The notes below the pieces were generated by a model. That model did not search any database. It saw only the letters and a program-made list of their open reading frames with translations, and was not told the origin of the DNA. The position numbers were made by a program, and so were the translations under genes. Of a stretch of 64,000 bases of DNA, positions 9,973 through 20,657 are shown piece after piece. Source of the stretch: Eonycteris spelaea (lineage: Eukaryota > Chordata > Mammalia > Chiroptera > Pteropodidae); the NCBI GenBank assembly GCA_003508835.1, contig PUFA01000081.1, forward strand, positions 3,410,001 through 3,474,000, given 5' to 3'. Numbering within the stretch: position 1 is the first letter of the stretch; each line of letters starts with the position of its first letter.

Positions 9973-12900
9973 ACTAATTTTAATACTTATTGTCATTATG
10001 TTATAATGGAAAATATTGCTTACAGGGGAATCTTTTGTGTAGGAGGGAAGAAATCAAAATGAGATGGTAGAAATAAAAATTAGCAGAAATTAAATTAATA
10101 TATTCAAGAGCCACTATATTTGTCAGCCACACAGAACTGAGAAGCAGGGACAAGGCAAGGAGAGAAACACGTAGAATGAAAGGAAATCATGGAACGGACC
10201 ACAAGAGCTGAGTGCGTGAGGGAGGGATAAGGATATAGTAGAAATGTGACCAAGCAGTGTTACAGGTTTTTGTCAGGGCTGCCCTGGTGTTGCACTCTTG
10301 GCTGTCCTGCCAGCGGGAACCCCACCTTATGATAATGACATTATAAGAATGACAACACTCGAGTGAGGAAATCAAAATTACAAGAGAAGCCAAGTGTGGC
10401 TTAATTAGCTCTACTTGTGGGAGAGGTCTAGTGTGGAGTAAGAATGCAAAACCAAGAATTAGCTCTTGCAGGAAATTGTGTTGTAAACAAAAAGGTGGTG
10501 TTGAGACTGTTGTTTTAAACCTCTGGATAGTGCTAACTTCTTCCTCCACCTGCTGATTCCACTTGAGTCAGCTCAGGTAATAACTCACATAGGCGACTGC
10601 ATCTGCCTGTTCTACTTATAGGCATTGTTGCTGTTAAGGAAACAGAATGAGAGCACTTGAAAGTGCTTTCTTCTGGTGCCCTGAGGAGGGTTCAGGGTGA
10701 TTTCATAAGACCGTTTCTTAGCATTTTTATCCCTCATCCTTACCTTTGCTGGGGAAGGATGGGCATACCCAGAGCAAGGAATATGCACATACATGATGAA
10801 CCTGTTATTTGGTAGGTTCTGTGTAGGAAAATGTGATCCCAGGGCTCATAATTTTGGACTTATTTGGAGAAAGTGAGTACATAGGAGATACTTCTATAGG
10901 GCAACATGCCTATATGGTCATTTTAATGCAATATAAGATCCGTTCCTATGTCTTACTGAAAAAGAAAATATCTCAGGAGGGATAAGTCAAAGACCTCATT
11001 TTGTAGTATATATGCTGACTTAAGCTTGTAGCATCATCAAGAAGGGTTTTATTTGGGAATTTGAGTCCCCTTTCCCCCATCCCCAGCAAGCTGGTGAAGA
11101 TGCAATAAACTTGTCTATTTTATTTTATTTATTTGCCCCTTTCAGGCCCCTTTCTTTGCCTTTCCTACATTTTCAACTTCCACTGTCCTGTCTCTCAGAC
11201 ACTAACACTTCCACCTCTTTCCCTGACTGTCTCCCTGGTCTATCTCTGTCACATAGAGACATGTTTTATATTCATAATTCTGCCTTTTAGTTTTGATTTC
11301 CCACAAGACTTGCCATATTGTTGAAATATAGCTACAGCCATGCTATGAAGGGAAAAAAGACAAGGTACCAATTGTCCCAACCTTAACTCTTGATTTTCTT
11401 ACTCTTTAACAGAAAATGAAAGACATTCAGGAGACAGTTTATTCTCAGCTTTATTACAACCTATTTTAGGTTGTGAATTTCAAATGGTTCAGTAGAGGGT
11501 GGAATTCTATAATGCTCTGCTGAACTTAGATTAGGAAAAGTGACCTTTCGATATTCAACAGATAAATTCATACTTTGGGGTAATAACTTTGCCACCTGCC
11601 TACTTCTCTGTAGTTTTAATTTGTTTTAACCATATACTAGCTCTCTTTTTCTGGTGTGTCTGATCAGGATGACCTATAATAAGAGAAAGAGTTTAATTGG
11701 AATGAGGCTTTTCTGAGCCGAGTGTAGTCAGCCTTTGGAAAGCAGTGCTCTAAAATGGGAGGAGGACCAAGAAATGTTTTCATGCTTTGCCCTGTACCAA
11801 TTCTCTCCTTGGAAAAGTCTCATGACCTCTACTGATATTAATTAAACTCAGAGCAAGTCTGAGAGGCATGTCTGCATGTCATTCTTCCCAGACTGTAAAA
11901 GGGATCTTTACTTGTAAAGAAGCAACAGCAGAGATGTATGTTGAATCTGGGGAACTGAGAGTCTCTTATTCTGATGAAGTGTGGTATTTTATAACCTTCC
12001 TGAATCCTGTCACTCATCTGCTACCTCTTTTCTAGGTGATGGGTTGAGTGGTGCTGGGAAATTTGCTTCTACTTTTCTTGTTATTCTACCTTTAGAAGAA
12101 GAGAAAGAGCTACAATGAGTCATTATTCAATTCTATTAATATGTTCATTTCTGTATTATTCACATACAAAAAGAACTCTTAAATATGTTCTCCTAGTACT
12201 CAAGTTAAGAAATACATAAGTATACAGACTAAAATATGAGAGTATCTGTTAAATGCTCTGATTTCTCTTTTTTCTCACTTAACTCTTCTGTGAACACTTT
12301 CTTGTATTAATTACCTCTGGATTTTGACTTCCTCTGAACCACATATACATCCTTGTCAGTCTTATTGCACATCACATTGTTGTCTGTGGGTTTTCTCTGG
12401 ATTTGAATTTCCTTATATTTGAAACTATGTGCTTTCTATATTTAGGAAGACCTGAAATTTCTGGCCCATTGAAAGCTTAAATGTAGAATTTCTTGTCTAG
12501 CAAATATACTCAAAACAACAAATGATGCTATAGATACTTTGTTTTTCAGTAACTTTTATGTTATTTCATGGATTTTAAGTAGGTAGGATAGTGGTTGTAC
12601 ATGTTTACTCTATATTTGACCTAATCTTTCCATCTAAATTTGGAGATGAGGTTCAGATTTCTTAAATGACTTACCTATAACTGCACTGTGTGCCTAGAAT
12701 AGTGTCTATTAAAGGTATTCAGAAAAAATTAGTTGATGAATGGTCAAGGGCTTCAGCCAAGACTGGAATTAAATCTTCCAAGGCTCTTTCCATGACAATA
12801 TACTGAATCTAAGTTTTCTATAAATTACAAACATTTCTTGGTTGGAGACTGTTATGTGGAGAGTGGATATTTAAAACATAAGGTCATGGTTTAGACAGCT

Positions 12901-13288
12901 ATGTGAATTAATATAGACTTGCAGTAGCATAGCCTAAAAAATTAGTGCAGACCCAGGAAAAATTAGCCTCTGGACAAGTAAGGTGTTAATAGAAGTCCAT
13001 AATGCAATTGCAAGCTCATGTACAACTCTTTGCTTTGTATAATTTTCTCTGACTCTTTGAACATGAAGATAATGCTAATCACTTCTATCTTTCATTAGTG
13101 AGTTGTTTGAAACTATAACACTGACTTAGCACAAATAAAGCTAATGAGCCAAAGACAAGATTCTGATGTTGCTCATAGCAGATACTTTAAATGAATTGCT
13201 GGGGGAAGTACATGGTTTTGAAATTATCTGGGGTTATCTGTAGACTTGAGCTAAACTCTGTTAAACTATGATTAGTAGACTACTATCA
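9973..13288. other. Long unassigned stretch without a recognisable gene
   Basis: Over 3.3 kb with no repeat I can name confidently and no gene. Minus-strand open frames at 10187-10549 (120 codons) and 10612-10794 have no recognisable domain, and I treat them as chance. Short MIR/L2-like words occur near 12640-12800 but are too weak to call. The low density of clear repeats could mean old unique DNA or heavily decayed elements. Confidence 0.4.
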
Positions 13289-13289
13289 G

Positions 13290-13480
13290 TAAATATTCAG
13301 TCAACAAATATTTACTGAGCACCTACTATTTGCCAGGACTGGGGTACATGGTATCCTAGGAATATAGCAGTGACCAAAATAGACATGGTTCTCACAAGGC
13401 TTTCTGGTTTAATATGGGAGATTGGCATTCAATAAATAATTATGCAAACACTTTAGTACAATTAGATAATAAAAGATGAG
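13290..13480 (+). mobile_element. L2 LINE fragment
   Basis: A clear L2 start: AGTCAACAAATATTTACTGA, GCACCTACTATTTGCCAGGA, then TATAGCAGTGACCAAAATAG and CAAGGCTTTCTGGTTTAAT, followed by AATAAATAATTATGCAAAC and GATGAGAAGAGAAAGGTATG. Confidence 0.8.
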
Positions 13481-14045
13481 AAGAGAAAGGTATGAAAACT
13501 TGGACTATTCTTAATATAACAAGTCATATGCCCCTTGCCAGCAATCTGAAGAGGAATTTGTGGACATTCGCTCGAGAGGACTGTACTACGTACCGTATGT
13601 CGGTTTGAAGCTTGGTGCATTTTTTTCCTGCGGAATTTTCTTCTCTGAGGAGGGGGATCAATTTTCAAAGAACAGTGGGTGACACTAGCACTATTTGTAT
13701 TCATCAAAAGCCAAGCAAAGCAGACAGGGTTGTCTATACTGTTGATATCTGAGTTATATCTTCTAGGATTTTATTAGGCAATGTTACCTTTATCTCAAGT
13801 GTTGTTTTCTCATACAGAATTTTGCTCAGAGTAACTTGGTAATCTCTACCAGGTTTAATTTATTCTGTCTTGGCACTAATCACAAACTGAATTATTTATG
13901 TGGCAATAATTTTAAAATTTATGTTTTGTACCTTCCAGACAGAATTACAGTATGAAACTGTATGGGAAAGGAAATCTCTTCCTAATTAGATCCTCTTGTG
14001 AGTTTAAATGTGGACAAGTAGGTGCTATTTTTGTCTTCTTATTTT
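13481..14045. other. Unassigned sequence with a local CpG cluster
   Basis: No repeat or gene is recognised. Between about 13567 and 13640 there are six CpG dinucleotides in some 75 bases (in TTCGCT, CTCGAG, TACGTA, ACCGTA, GTCGGT and TGCGGA), which stands out in CpG-poor DNA. An 81-codon minus-strand frame (13462-13707) covers it but has no recognisable product. Confidence 0.45.
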
Positions 14046-14049
14046 TTTT

Positions 14050-14962
14050 AAAAAACTTAGTTTTAGAATAGATTTAGGCTTATTAAAAAGAATGCAGGAA
14101 GTCCAGAGAGTTCCATATACTGTACACCAGTTCCCCCTGCTTTAATCTCTTATATTAGTATGGTACATTTGTCACAATTAATGAATACTGATAAGTATTA
14201 TTAACTAAAGCTCATAACTCTATCCAGATTTCTTTAGTTTTTACCTAATGTCTTTTTCCTGTTCTAGGATCCCATCTAGGAACCATGTTACATTTAGTTG
14301 TCATGTCTCCTCTTTCCATCTTTTGGCTGGGATGGTTTCTTAGACTTTTCTTGTTCTTGATGACCTTGAGGGGGACTGGTCAGGTATTTTGTAGGATGCC
14401 TCTCAGTTGGGATTTGTCTGTTTTTCTCATCAGATTTGGGTTGTAGATCTTGGGGAGAATGACCAGAGGTAAAGCACCATTTTCAACATATCACATCAAA
14501 GGTATCTACTGTCCACATGACTTACCACTGGTGAAATTAATCACCTAGTTAAGGTTGTGTTTGTCAGGTTACTCCACTGACAAGTTACTCTGTGGGAGGA
14601 AGTCATTGTGTGGTCTACACTTAAGGAATGGGGAGTTATACACATCATCCTTTAGGATAGAGTAGCTACATACATTCTTGGAATTCTGCACAGGAATTTT
14701 CTTCTTCCATTCATTATCTATCTATCTATCTATCTAATCAATTATTTATGTCACTTTGGACTTATAGATACTTATACTTTGGGTTATAATATTTATTTTG
14801 TTGCTCAGATTATTCAAGCTTTGGTCATTGGGAGCTGTTTCCATTGGTTTCTATGTTCCTTTGATGTACTCACTCCATTATTGTGGGCTTTTGGGAATAC
14901 TCTTACTTTCTGGCTATTTTTTTTATTACATAAGAATTCTGTGTTTAGTGCAACCATTGATA
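14050..14962 (-). mobile_element. Old L1 (L1M/L1ME-type) 3' UTR
   Basis: The plus strand reads a long ancient L1 3' UTR in reverse: AACTTAGTTTTAGAATAGAT, GTCCAGAGAGTTCCATATAC, then TGTCATGTCTCCTCTTTCCA, TTGATGACCTTGAGGGGGAC and GTCACTTTGGACTTATAGAT. It ends with TTATTTTGTTGCTCAGATTA and CATTGGGAGCTGTTTCCATT. The plus-strand open frames at 14779-15073 are by-products of this repeat. Confidence 0.8.
14715..14735. repeat. (TATC)n microsatellite
   Basis: Five tandem TATC units lie in the L1M 3' UTR, at the place where this repeat usually carries a short ATT/ATC-rich run. It is probably an expansion of that internal run. Confidence 0.9.
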
Positions 14963-14986
14963 GCTCAATGTATTATAAGCTTTAAG

Positions 14987-15061
14987 GTAAAAAAACTCAA
15001 AACAACAAAACAAAACAACCCCCCAACCCCCCCCCCCCTCCTCCCACCAACCCCCAAACCC
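14987..15061. repeat. Low-complexity A/C-rich tract
   Basis: AAAACAACAAAAC repeats pass into an uninterrupted run of about 12 C and then CCTCCTCCCACC, with no G over roughly 70 bases. The strand asymmetry is complete (A/C only, plus a few T). It lies just after the L1M fragment. Confidence 0.85.
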
Positions 15062-15194
15062 TGGAATACTTAACTGGAAAAATTATTCTAATATCACATC
15101 ATGTTTTCCTTGACCTTGGGCCATCCCTGGTGGAAGATCTCGGTTTATGAATATGGGCTTTGGGTGCTTTTCCTGGGATGTCAGAAAAAATCTA

Positions 15195-15405
15195 GATCAG
15201 CAAATATTTTCTGTAAAGGGCCAGATAGTAAATATTTTCAGTTTTATAATCCCAGATCTCTGTTGCAACTACACAATTCTGCCTTTTTAGTGTGAAAGCA
15301 GCCATAGATAATATGCCAATAAATGGGGTTGCTGTTTTCAAATATAAACCCTTCTTACCAGAGTTGGCAGTGGTCTGGATTTGGGCTGTGGGCTGCAGAT
15401 CATCG
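15195..15405. mobile_element. hAT-type non-autonomous DNA transposon (MER33-like)
   Basis: The plus strand follows a common mammalian hAT element: TTTTCTGTAAAGGGCCAGAT, AGTAAATATTTTCAGTTTTA, then GAAAGCAGCCATAGATAATA and TGCCAATAAATGGGGTTGCT, ending near GGATTTGGGCTGTGGGCTGC. A relative in the same orientation lies at 46278-46455. The family label is from memory and may be wrong; the repeat identity is more certain than its name. Confidence 0.65.
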
Positions 15406-15409
15406 ATCT

Positions 15410-15627
15410 TGGGTTAAGGGAACTGCCTCTGCATACATGAGTTCAAATCTTGTCATTTACTATGTAGTCATAGGCAAGTAATTTAACTTCCAACAGCTGC
15501 CAACATTCCTCAGCTCAATGATGGCTGTAGTAATAGTATTAATCCTGTTTCCATATAGTGTGTAGGGCTTACGTGATATAAGTAGAGCATTTAGCTCAAT
15601 GCCTAGCACGTGCCTGTTACCTATTAT
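15410..15627 (+). mobile_element. MIR SINE
   Basis: MIR order is visible: GCATACATGAGTTCAAATCT, CATTTACTATGTAGTCATAG, GGCAAGTAATTTAACTTCC, and the 3' part GCATTTAGCTCAATGCCTAG followed by CACGTGCCTGTTACCTATTA. Confidence 0.75.
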
Positions 15628-15760
15628 TAGGGTGATTATATAATTAACTGCTAAACCGGGACTCTTGGGAAGGAAAAGGGGTGATATTAATAACTATGCT
15701 CAGAAAAGAGGTATAAGCGTGGACTGTCTAGGGTTTACCCAGGCATGTGTGTCCACTCTA
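15628..15760. mobile_element. Short terminal-inverted-repeat element
   Basis: The segment starts AGGGTGATTATATAATTAAC and ends near GTGTGTCCACTCTAG, resembling the paired AGGGTGACCATA / TATGGTCACCCT ends of a small old repeat. The interior carries ACCGGGACTCTTGGGAAGG and GGGTGATATTAATAACTATG. I cannot name the family with confidence. Confidence 0.4.
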
Positions 15761-17150
15761 GTTATTATAATTTGAATCCTATCTCATCTACTAATGCCTC
15801 TAATTTCTTACAAATGCTCTGCCCTCCTTCCTATGGTAGGACTCAGCCAGGCCTGGAAAATTATCCTTCTTTCTCTTCTTTTGATCTCAGGAAATGACCT
15901 GAATAGATGAGTCTTGGACAGTATTACTAGATCTGAATCAGCTTAGATACTTCATGAGTTTCTTCTCTAAGAATTGGCATTTTGCAATTAAATGTGAAGC
16001 TCTACACAGAATAAGCTTGTATAGTAGCAATTCTTTTATCCTCCCCTGTGCCCAGCTTGTACCGAATTCCCTAGCTCTTGAGACTGTGATTTGCCCTTTG
16101 CTTTGACCACTCATTACTGTGAGCCTTTCAGTCCTGGCCTTGTGTCTCTGATTACCTTGTGCTGCCCCAGCTTCTTCACCTATGTCTCTCATTGGGAGAG
16201 GTAAGTCTTTTGCTGCAATTCATTATTCTGTTCTCTTGGCATACAGAGTGGGAACAGAAGGCTGGCTTAGAGAAGAAGAGGAGACATTCTTAGTGTTTCT
16301 CTCTTAACATTGAAAGAGAAGGAGATGGATCCTCATGAGAATGCAGGGTTCCCGGTGGCCCTAGACAAATGACTTAGATTCTCCAGGCATGGGCATCTCA
16401 CCAAGCCCTCCCAATGATTCCAATGCTCTCTAAAGTTTGAGAACCAAAGCCCTAGAGAATGTCTAAAAAGGGAGCCCAAATTATGAAAATCTATCTGGTG
16501 AGTTATTTTGTAGACAACTGTTCCTGAGATCAAAGATCTTTCTTTTATGCCAGAAACCACTACTACAGCTTGGACCCAAGTGAAATTTCAAGACATTTTC
16601 TCTCATGACCTCCATCTCTCCATTTTCTCAACTATCTATTGACTAAGGGAAAGGGTCTTCTCATTGGATAGGGAGAAAATAGTTGGGGATTGGGGTTTTA
16701 TAGAGGCTTCAAAGGGTAGGAGTTAAGATAGCTGAGAAAGTTTTCCAAAGTGGGGTGACTGTGAGTGTGATGGGAGCCAAGGGTAGAGAAGTTCAGGATA
16801 AGAAAGTCAAGAGGGTAAGGCAAGTGGAGTTTAGAGACAGATATAGATGTAGTTTAGCCTATAAACAAGTACAAGCTAAAAGGAGTTGAAGGCCAAGTTT
16901 AAATCATGCTTGGGGAGTTTCTCTAGTAGGATCCAGAAGATTAGTGGAAAATTATTGAGGATTTTGTTTTTAAGGCATACATTAGTTTTGTAATCAATAA
17001 ATATTTGCCCATGGTGTTTATTCAAAATACAGTTATTTTGAGATGGGTATTTCAAATACCTTTAGTGGTTTAACTGGCAGAGATTTCCAAAGATCCCAGT
17101 GTTCAAGTTGCATATAATCTGTATTCATGTTTTATGGTATTTCTTTATTA
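15761..17150. other. Unassigned sequence with a MER5-like end at 16388-16460
   Basis: No gene is recognised. At 16388-16460 the sequence CTCACCAAGCCCTCCCAATG, GATTCCAATGCTCTC and TAAAGTTTGAGAACC resembles the right end of MER5 elements and is probably a truncated copy. Open frames on the minus strand at 15938-16192 and 16333-16560 have no recognisable domain. Confidence 0.45.
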
Positions 17151-17154
17151 CACA

Positions 17155-17573
17155 TGTAATGAGTCCCTAATTTATGCATGTACCATGCTAGTCACTGCTG
17201 GGGAGACACAAAAGCAATTCTTCAAGGAGATTTTGTTCGTGGAGGGCAATCAAGAAATATACACATGAAAAACGTAGTAGTAATGAAGCACATGTGATTG
17301 TTAAATGTCTTATTCTTCTCTTCAGTAGCTCTGAGGGGATGACTTCTTGAACAATGTATATTGGGATAGGCCTCAAAAGTTGTATATGATAAGTAAGGGT
17401 AATGGAATTGAGCATTGTAGATGAGCATACTGTTAGCCAAGAGTGAAGTGGAGATATGCATGGTGGTCTGAGGGAGGACAAGTTGCTCCATCTGGTCGAC
17501 ACACTAAGTTGCATCTGGGAGCAGTGGGAGAGAGCATAAAACACCATCTTGGGGTTGGATTATAAAGGATCTT
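17155..17573 (+). mobile_element. L2 LINE (left of the RPL14 retrocopy)
   Basis: L2 landmarks run in order: TAATTTATGCATGTACCATG, TAGTCACTGCTGGGGAGACA, GAGATTTTGTTCGTGGAGGG, then GCTCTGAGGGGATGACTTCT and ATAAAGGATCTTAAAAATTAG. The same L2 resumes after 18302, showing that the RPL14 retrocopy landed inside it. Confidence 0.65.
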
Positions 17574-17586
17574 AAAAATTAGCCTG
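17574..17586 (+). other. Target-site duplication, left copy (RPL14 retrocopy)
   Basis: AAAAATTAGCCTG here and AAAAGTTAGCCTG at 18289-18301 differ at one base of 13. The left copy is preceded by TT, so the cleaved site reads TT/AAAA, the preferred nick of the L1 endonuclease. Both copies sit exactly at the ends of the RPL14 cDNA-like sequence. Confidence 0.85.
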
Positions 17587-18288
17587 GCTGCTTCTTCTCG
17601 CCGAATACTACCAAATGATGTTCAGGTGCTTCGTGGAGGTCAGCCGGGTGGCCTACATCTCCTTCGGGCCTCATACCAGGAAGCTGGTTGCCTTTGTAGG
17701 TGTTATTGATCAGAACAGGGCTTTGGTTGATGGACCTTGCACTCAAGGAGACAGCGTATGCCTTTCAAATGCATGCAGCTCACTGACTTTATCCTCAAGT
17801 TCCCACACAGTGTGCCCATAAGAAATATGTTCAACCAGCCTGGCAGAAGGCAGATACCAATACAAAATGGGCAGTTACAAGATGGCCCAATAAGATTGAA
17901 GCCAGAGAAAAAGAAAGACAAGATGACATATTTTGATTGTTACAAAGTCATGAAGGCAAAGAAAATGAGAAACCAAATAATCAGGCTTGAAGTTAGGGAG
18001 CCTCAAAAAGACACTCTCCTGAAAGCTTCTTCCAGAAAAACACCTGCTGCTAAAGGTGCAGCTGCAGCAGCTGCTGCAAAGGTTCCAGCAAAAAGATGAC
18101 CACTGCAGACAAGAAGGCTCCAGCCCAGAAGGTTCTTGCCCGGAAAGCTGCAGGTCAGAAGACAACATCTCTAAAAGCTCGGAAGGGCCTGGAAGCTCCA
18201 GCCCAGAAAGCACCTGCTCTCAAGGCATCTGGCAAGAAAGCTAAGAACATAAGAGGCTGTTATAAAAGTAATAAAGGTCCTTTTTGAC
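17587..18288 (+). pseudogene. RPL14: Processed pseudogene of ribosomal protein L14
   Basis: This is an intronless, cDNA-like copy of the 60S ribosomal protein L14 (eL14) mRNA. It begins with a 5' UTR remnant (GCTGCTTCTTCTCGCC). The start ATG is at 17615 ([14 protein letters not shown]...). The conserved [15 protein letters not shown] block follows, then [18 protein letters not shown], then KVMKAKKMRN, a short alanine run and [12 protein letters not shown] lysine/alanine repeats ending KASGKKA. Against my memory of the family, the frame is broken by a 4-base loss near 17743, a gain of 2 near 17810, a gain of 1 near 17907 and a loss of 1 near 18095. The normal stop is mutated, so reading runs into the 3' UTR. 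An AATAAA lies near 18270. The poly(A) tail is reduced to about four A, merged with the target duplication. It should make no functional L14. Confidence 0.93.
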
Positions 18289-18301
18289 AAAAGTTAGCCT
18301 G
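18289..18301 (+). other. Target-site duplication, right copy (RPL14 retrocopy)
   Basis: AAAAGTTAGCCTG matches the left copy at 17574-17586 at 12 of 13 bases. Its leading A residues also serve as what remains of the poly(A) tail. Confidence 0.85.
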
Positions 18302-18545
18302 TATATTCTATTGAAGGTCATAGGGATTTATAAGAGATTTTGATATTAGAGAAGTAATATACTAAGAATTGCATTTTAGAAACATCTATTGGTTATATTT
18401 TGCTGGGAAGGGTGGTGATTAATGTTACTAGAGGGAGTGACATGAGTTAAAAGGGTCTTTTGATACCATGAGCACAATAAGGGTCTGAGAAAGGTGACCA
18501 CCATAGCAGAAATATAGAGAAGGATGAGTGAGAAGACACTGCAGA
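18302..18545 (+). mobile_element. L2 LINE (right of the RPL14 retrocopy)
   Basis: This continues the L2 of 17155-17573: TATTGAAGGTCATAGGGATT, then AATTGCATTTTAGAAACATC, GAGGGAGTGACATGAGTTAA and GTGACCACCATAGCAGAAAT, all in L2 3'-region order. Confidence 0.6.
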
Positions 18546-18554
18546 AGAAGAACC

Positions 18555-18736
18555 TGAATTCCCAGCACTGTGTTCAGGTCCTCAGATGGTTTACCTTATT
18601 TCATTCCCTCAACAGCATTATGAGGTATTGTTTTTATCGTCATTTAGGAGTGAGGAAATTGAGGCACTTAAAAATTAACCGAGACACGTAAAACTTTCTA
18701 CATGTCCAAAGACACATAACTAATGAGTAAAGGGTA
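18555..18736 (-). mobile_element. MIR SINE, antisense (left part)
   Basis: Reverse MIR order: TTTACCTTATTTCATTCCCT, CAACAGCATTATGAGGTATT, GTTTTTATCGTCATTTAGGA, then GAGGAAATTGAGGCACTTAA and CCAAAGACACATAACTAATG. It is interrupted by a hAT element at 18737. Confidence 0.8.
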
Positions 18737-18932
18737 CACTGTCCAATGTGGTAGCCACTATCCACATGAGGCTATATATGTGTTTAAGTTAAATAAAATC
18801 AAATATTAACAAATCGGATCCTGAGATGTCCATATTATATTTCAAATGCCCAATAGCCACATGTGGCTAGTGCCTACAAGATTGGACAACATAGATAGAG
18901 AACATTTCTGCTATTAAAGTTCTATTGGACAG
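18737..18932. mobile_element. hAT-Charlie non-autonomous transposon (MER58/MER3-like)
   Basis: Its ends, CACTGTCCAATGTGGTAGCC and AGTTCTATTGGACAG, form a terminal inverted repeat (TGTCCAAT / ATTGGACA). The interior holds two GCCAC...GTGGC blocks, including CAATAGCCACATGTGGCTAG. It interrupts a MIR, which continues on the other side. The exact family name is uncertain. Confidence 0.8.
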
Positions 18933-19005
18933 ATTTGAACCTACACATTGTAACTCATGAGCCCATGTTTTTTAATCTGCTCTACTACCTACCATTAAAA
19001 AAAAC
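18933..19005 (-). mobile_element. MIR SINE, antisense (right part)
   Basis: The continuation of the MIR at 18555-18736: ATTTGAACCTACACATTGTA, then GAGCCCATGTTTTTTAATCT and GCTCTACTACCTACC, equivalent to the 5' part of the MIR in reverse. Confidence 0.7.
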
Positions 19006-20175
19006 ACTGTGGTTTCTGATTGGATAGGTAGACCGAAAAGGAGAGTCAGGACTAGTACAACATTTTAGTGGTTTCTTTATCAATATATTAATGAAACTTA
19101 TTATGAGCCTAATATCTTAAATTCATTTCAGTGTATTAGATTGGCTTAAATTATATTTGGAGGAAATAACTGGCATTAATTCAGGACCATGTCTACATGA
19201 TACATGCCTAAGTCTTCTGAGAGGTACAAATTACAATCTATTTGTTGTTAGAGACTCAGTTCTGATTTGAAGATTCCATTTGGCAAGTTTGTAGCATGGA
19301 AAGACAGCATAATCATAATCATGGGTTGTATAGTCTGTCTATTTTCAGGTTTCTCCTTAAGTGACTCTTCATCTTAGTTCTCTGCTTTTAAGTGGGCTAC
19401 AAAGTATACTGAAAAGATAGATGTCTTCTTTCCCTGAGCACAATATTGCTAAAACTAAGATGCCTTTTATATTACTGTGTGATACAGGGTCTGGGATAAT
19501 ATTAAACTAGACATTTATTTCCTTATTTCAAATGAAAATGGAGAATATTACTGCTATTAGGGAGAGATGGCATATAATTTTTTAGCTATTGCAATAGTGA
19601 CCTTGCATTTCCTGTAAACTTAGGCATTTGGTCAAAAGGTTTTACCAACTCAACATTAGGTCATAGGGAGGTTGAACCTTTCTAAGAGTGTGGCTGGGAG
19701 GGCCTTATCAGAAGGCTCTATTTGTGAGTCGTTTTGCTAGGTGGTGGTATCCTGCCTACTGTGGTTTGCATGTACAAAAATATTAAGCCTCTAATAACTT
19801 TTGAGGGGTCCCCCAACTGTGCTTTTCCCTAATTACCACAAGGTAATCATGCAGAATATTGGATTCCTCAAGTTTATTGTGTAAAACTGCCTTCTCTATT
19901 CTATTGCTTCACTTCAGTGCAACCATTTCCTGAGCTCCTCAGAGTATACTGTTGGGGTGTGCGGTTCTTTGTGTTGCTTTGTAGCAGGATCACAACAAAG
20001 TCAATTTATGGGGAAGACTGTGGAAATGCTAGTTTCCTACCCTTGGGAAGCTTCAAAACATTTCCTGAGAAATAACCTTTTTCTTTATTTTTCCAAAGTT
20101 CTGATTATAGTCACTTTGTAGTATAACTTTGATCGAGTCATGGACCATCATTTCATATTCATTAAACATCAACTT
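19006..20175. other. Unassigned sequence
   Basis: I see no gene and no repeat I can name in this 1.2-kb stretch. Base composition is similar to the surroundings and there is no long open frame. Confidence 0.45.
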
Positions 20176-20177
20176 AT

Positions 20178-20657
20178 TGACAAAAGTGATCGGATAAAGA
20201 AGCTATCATTCATGTATACAATTAAATATTATTCAGCTATTAAGAAATGAAATCCTACCATTTGCAATGACATGTATGGCTCTAGAGGTTATTATGCTGA
20301 GTGAAATAAGTCAGAGAAAGATAAATACCATGTGATTTCACTTATATGCAGAATCTAAGGAACAAAAAGAACAAACTAATTAAAAACAGACTCACAAATA
20401 TAGAGGACAATCCGGTGACGGCCAGAGGGGAGGTGGGTTGGGAGGCTGGGAGAAAGAGGTGAAGGGTTAAAGAAGTACAAATTAGTAGTTGAGAGATGGT
20501 CATGAGCATGGCACAGAGAATGCAGTCAGCATTAATGTAGTGGCCAGGTGGAGAGCCAGAGGAGAGAAAGATGAATTAGGTGGATTGTTTTGTAAACTGT
20601 AAATGTCTAACTAATGTACTGTATACTTGAAACTAATAACATAAAATTAAAAAAAAA
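20178..20657 (+). mobile_element. L1 LINE 3' end, 5'-truncated, laurasiatherian type
   Basis: A short sense L1. It enters at the end of ORF2 (TATTCAGCTATTAAGAAATG, TTTGCAATGACATGTATGGC). It continues through TTATGCTGAGTGAAATAAGT, CCATGTGATTTCACTTATAT and CAGACTCACAAATATAGAGG, and ends CTGTATACTTGAAACTAATA before an A-rich tail at 20648-20657. A GAGCATGGCACAGAGAATGC block in the 3' UTR may be subfamily-specific. The body is diverged and inactive. Confidence 0.88.

Noticed and set aside
10187..10549. A 120-codon minus-strand open frame
   Set aside because: No recognisable domain, composition typical of chance translation, and no splice, promoter or polyadenylation context.
14715..14735. Short direct repeats as a possible CRISPR-like array
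   Set aside because: They are simple TATC units without spacers, in mammalian DNA.
17615..18287. RPL14 as a functional retrogene
   Set aside because: At least four frame disruptions and loss of the normal stop codon rule out a normal L14 protein.
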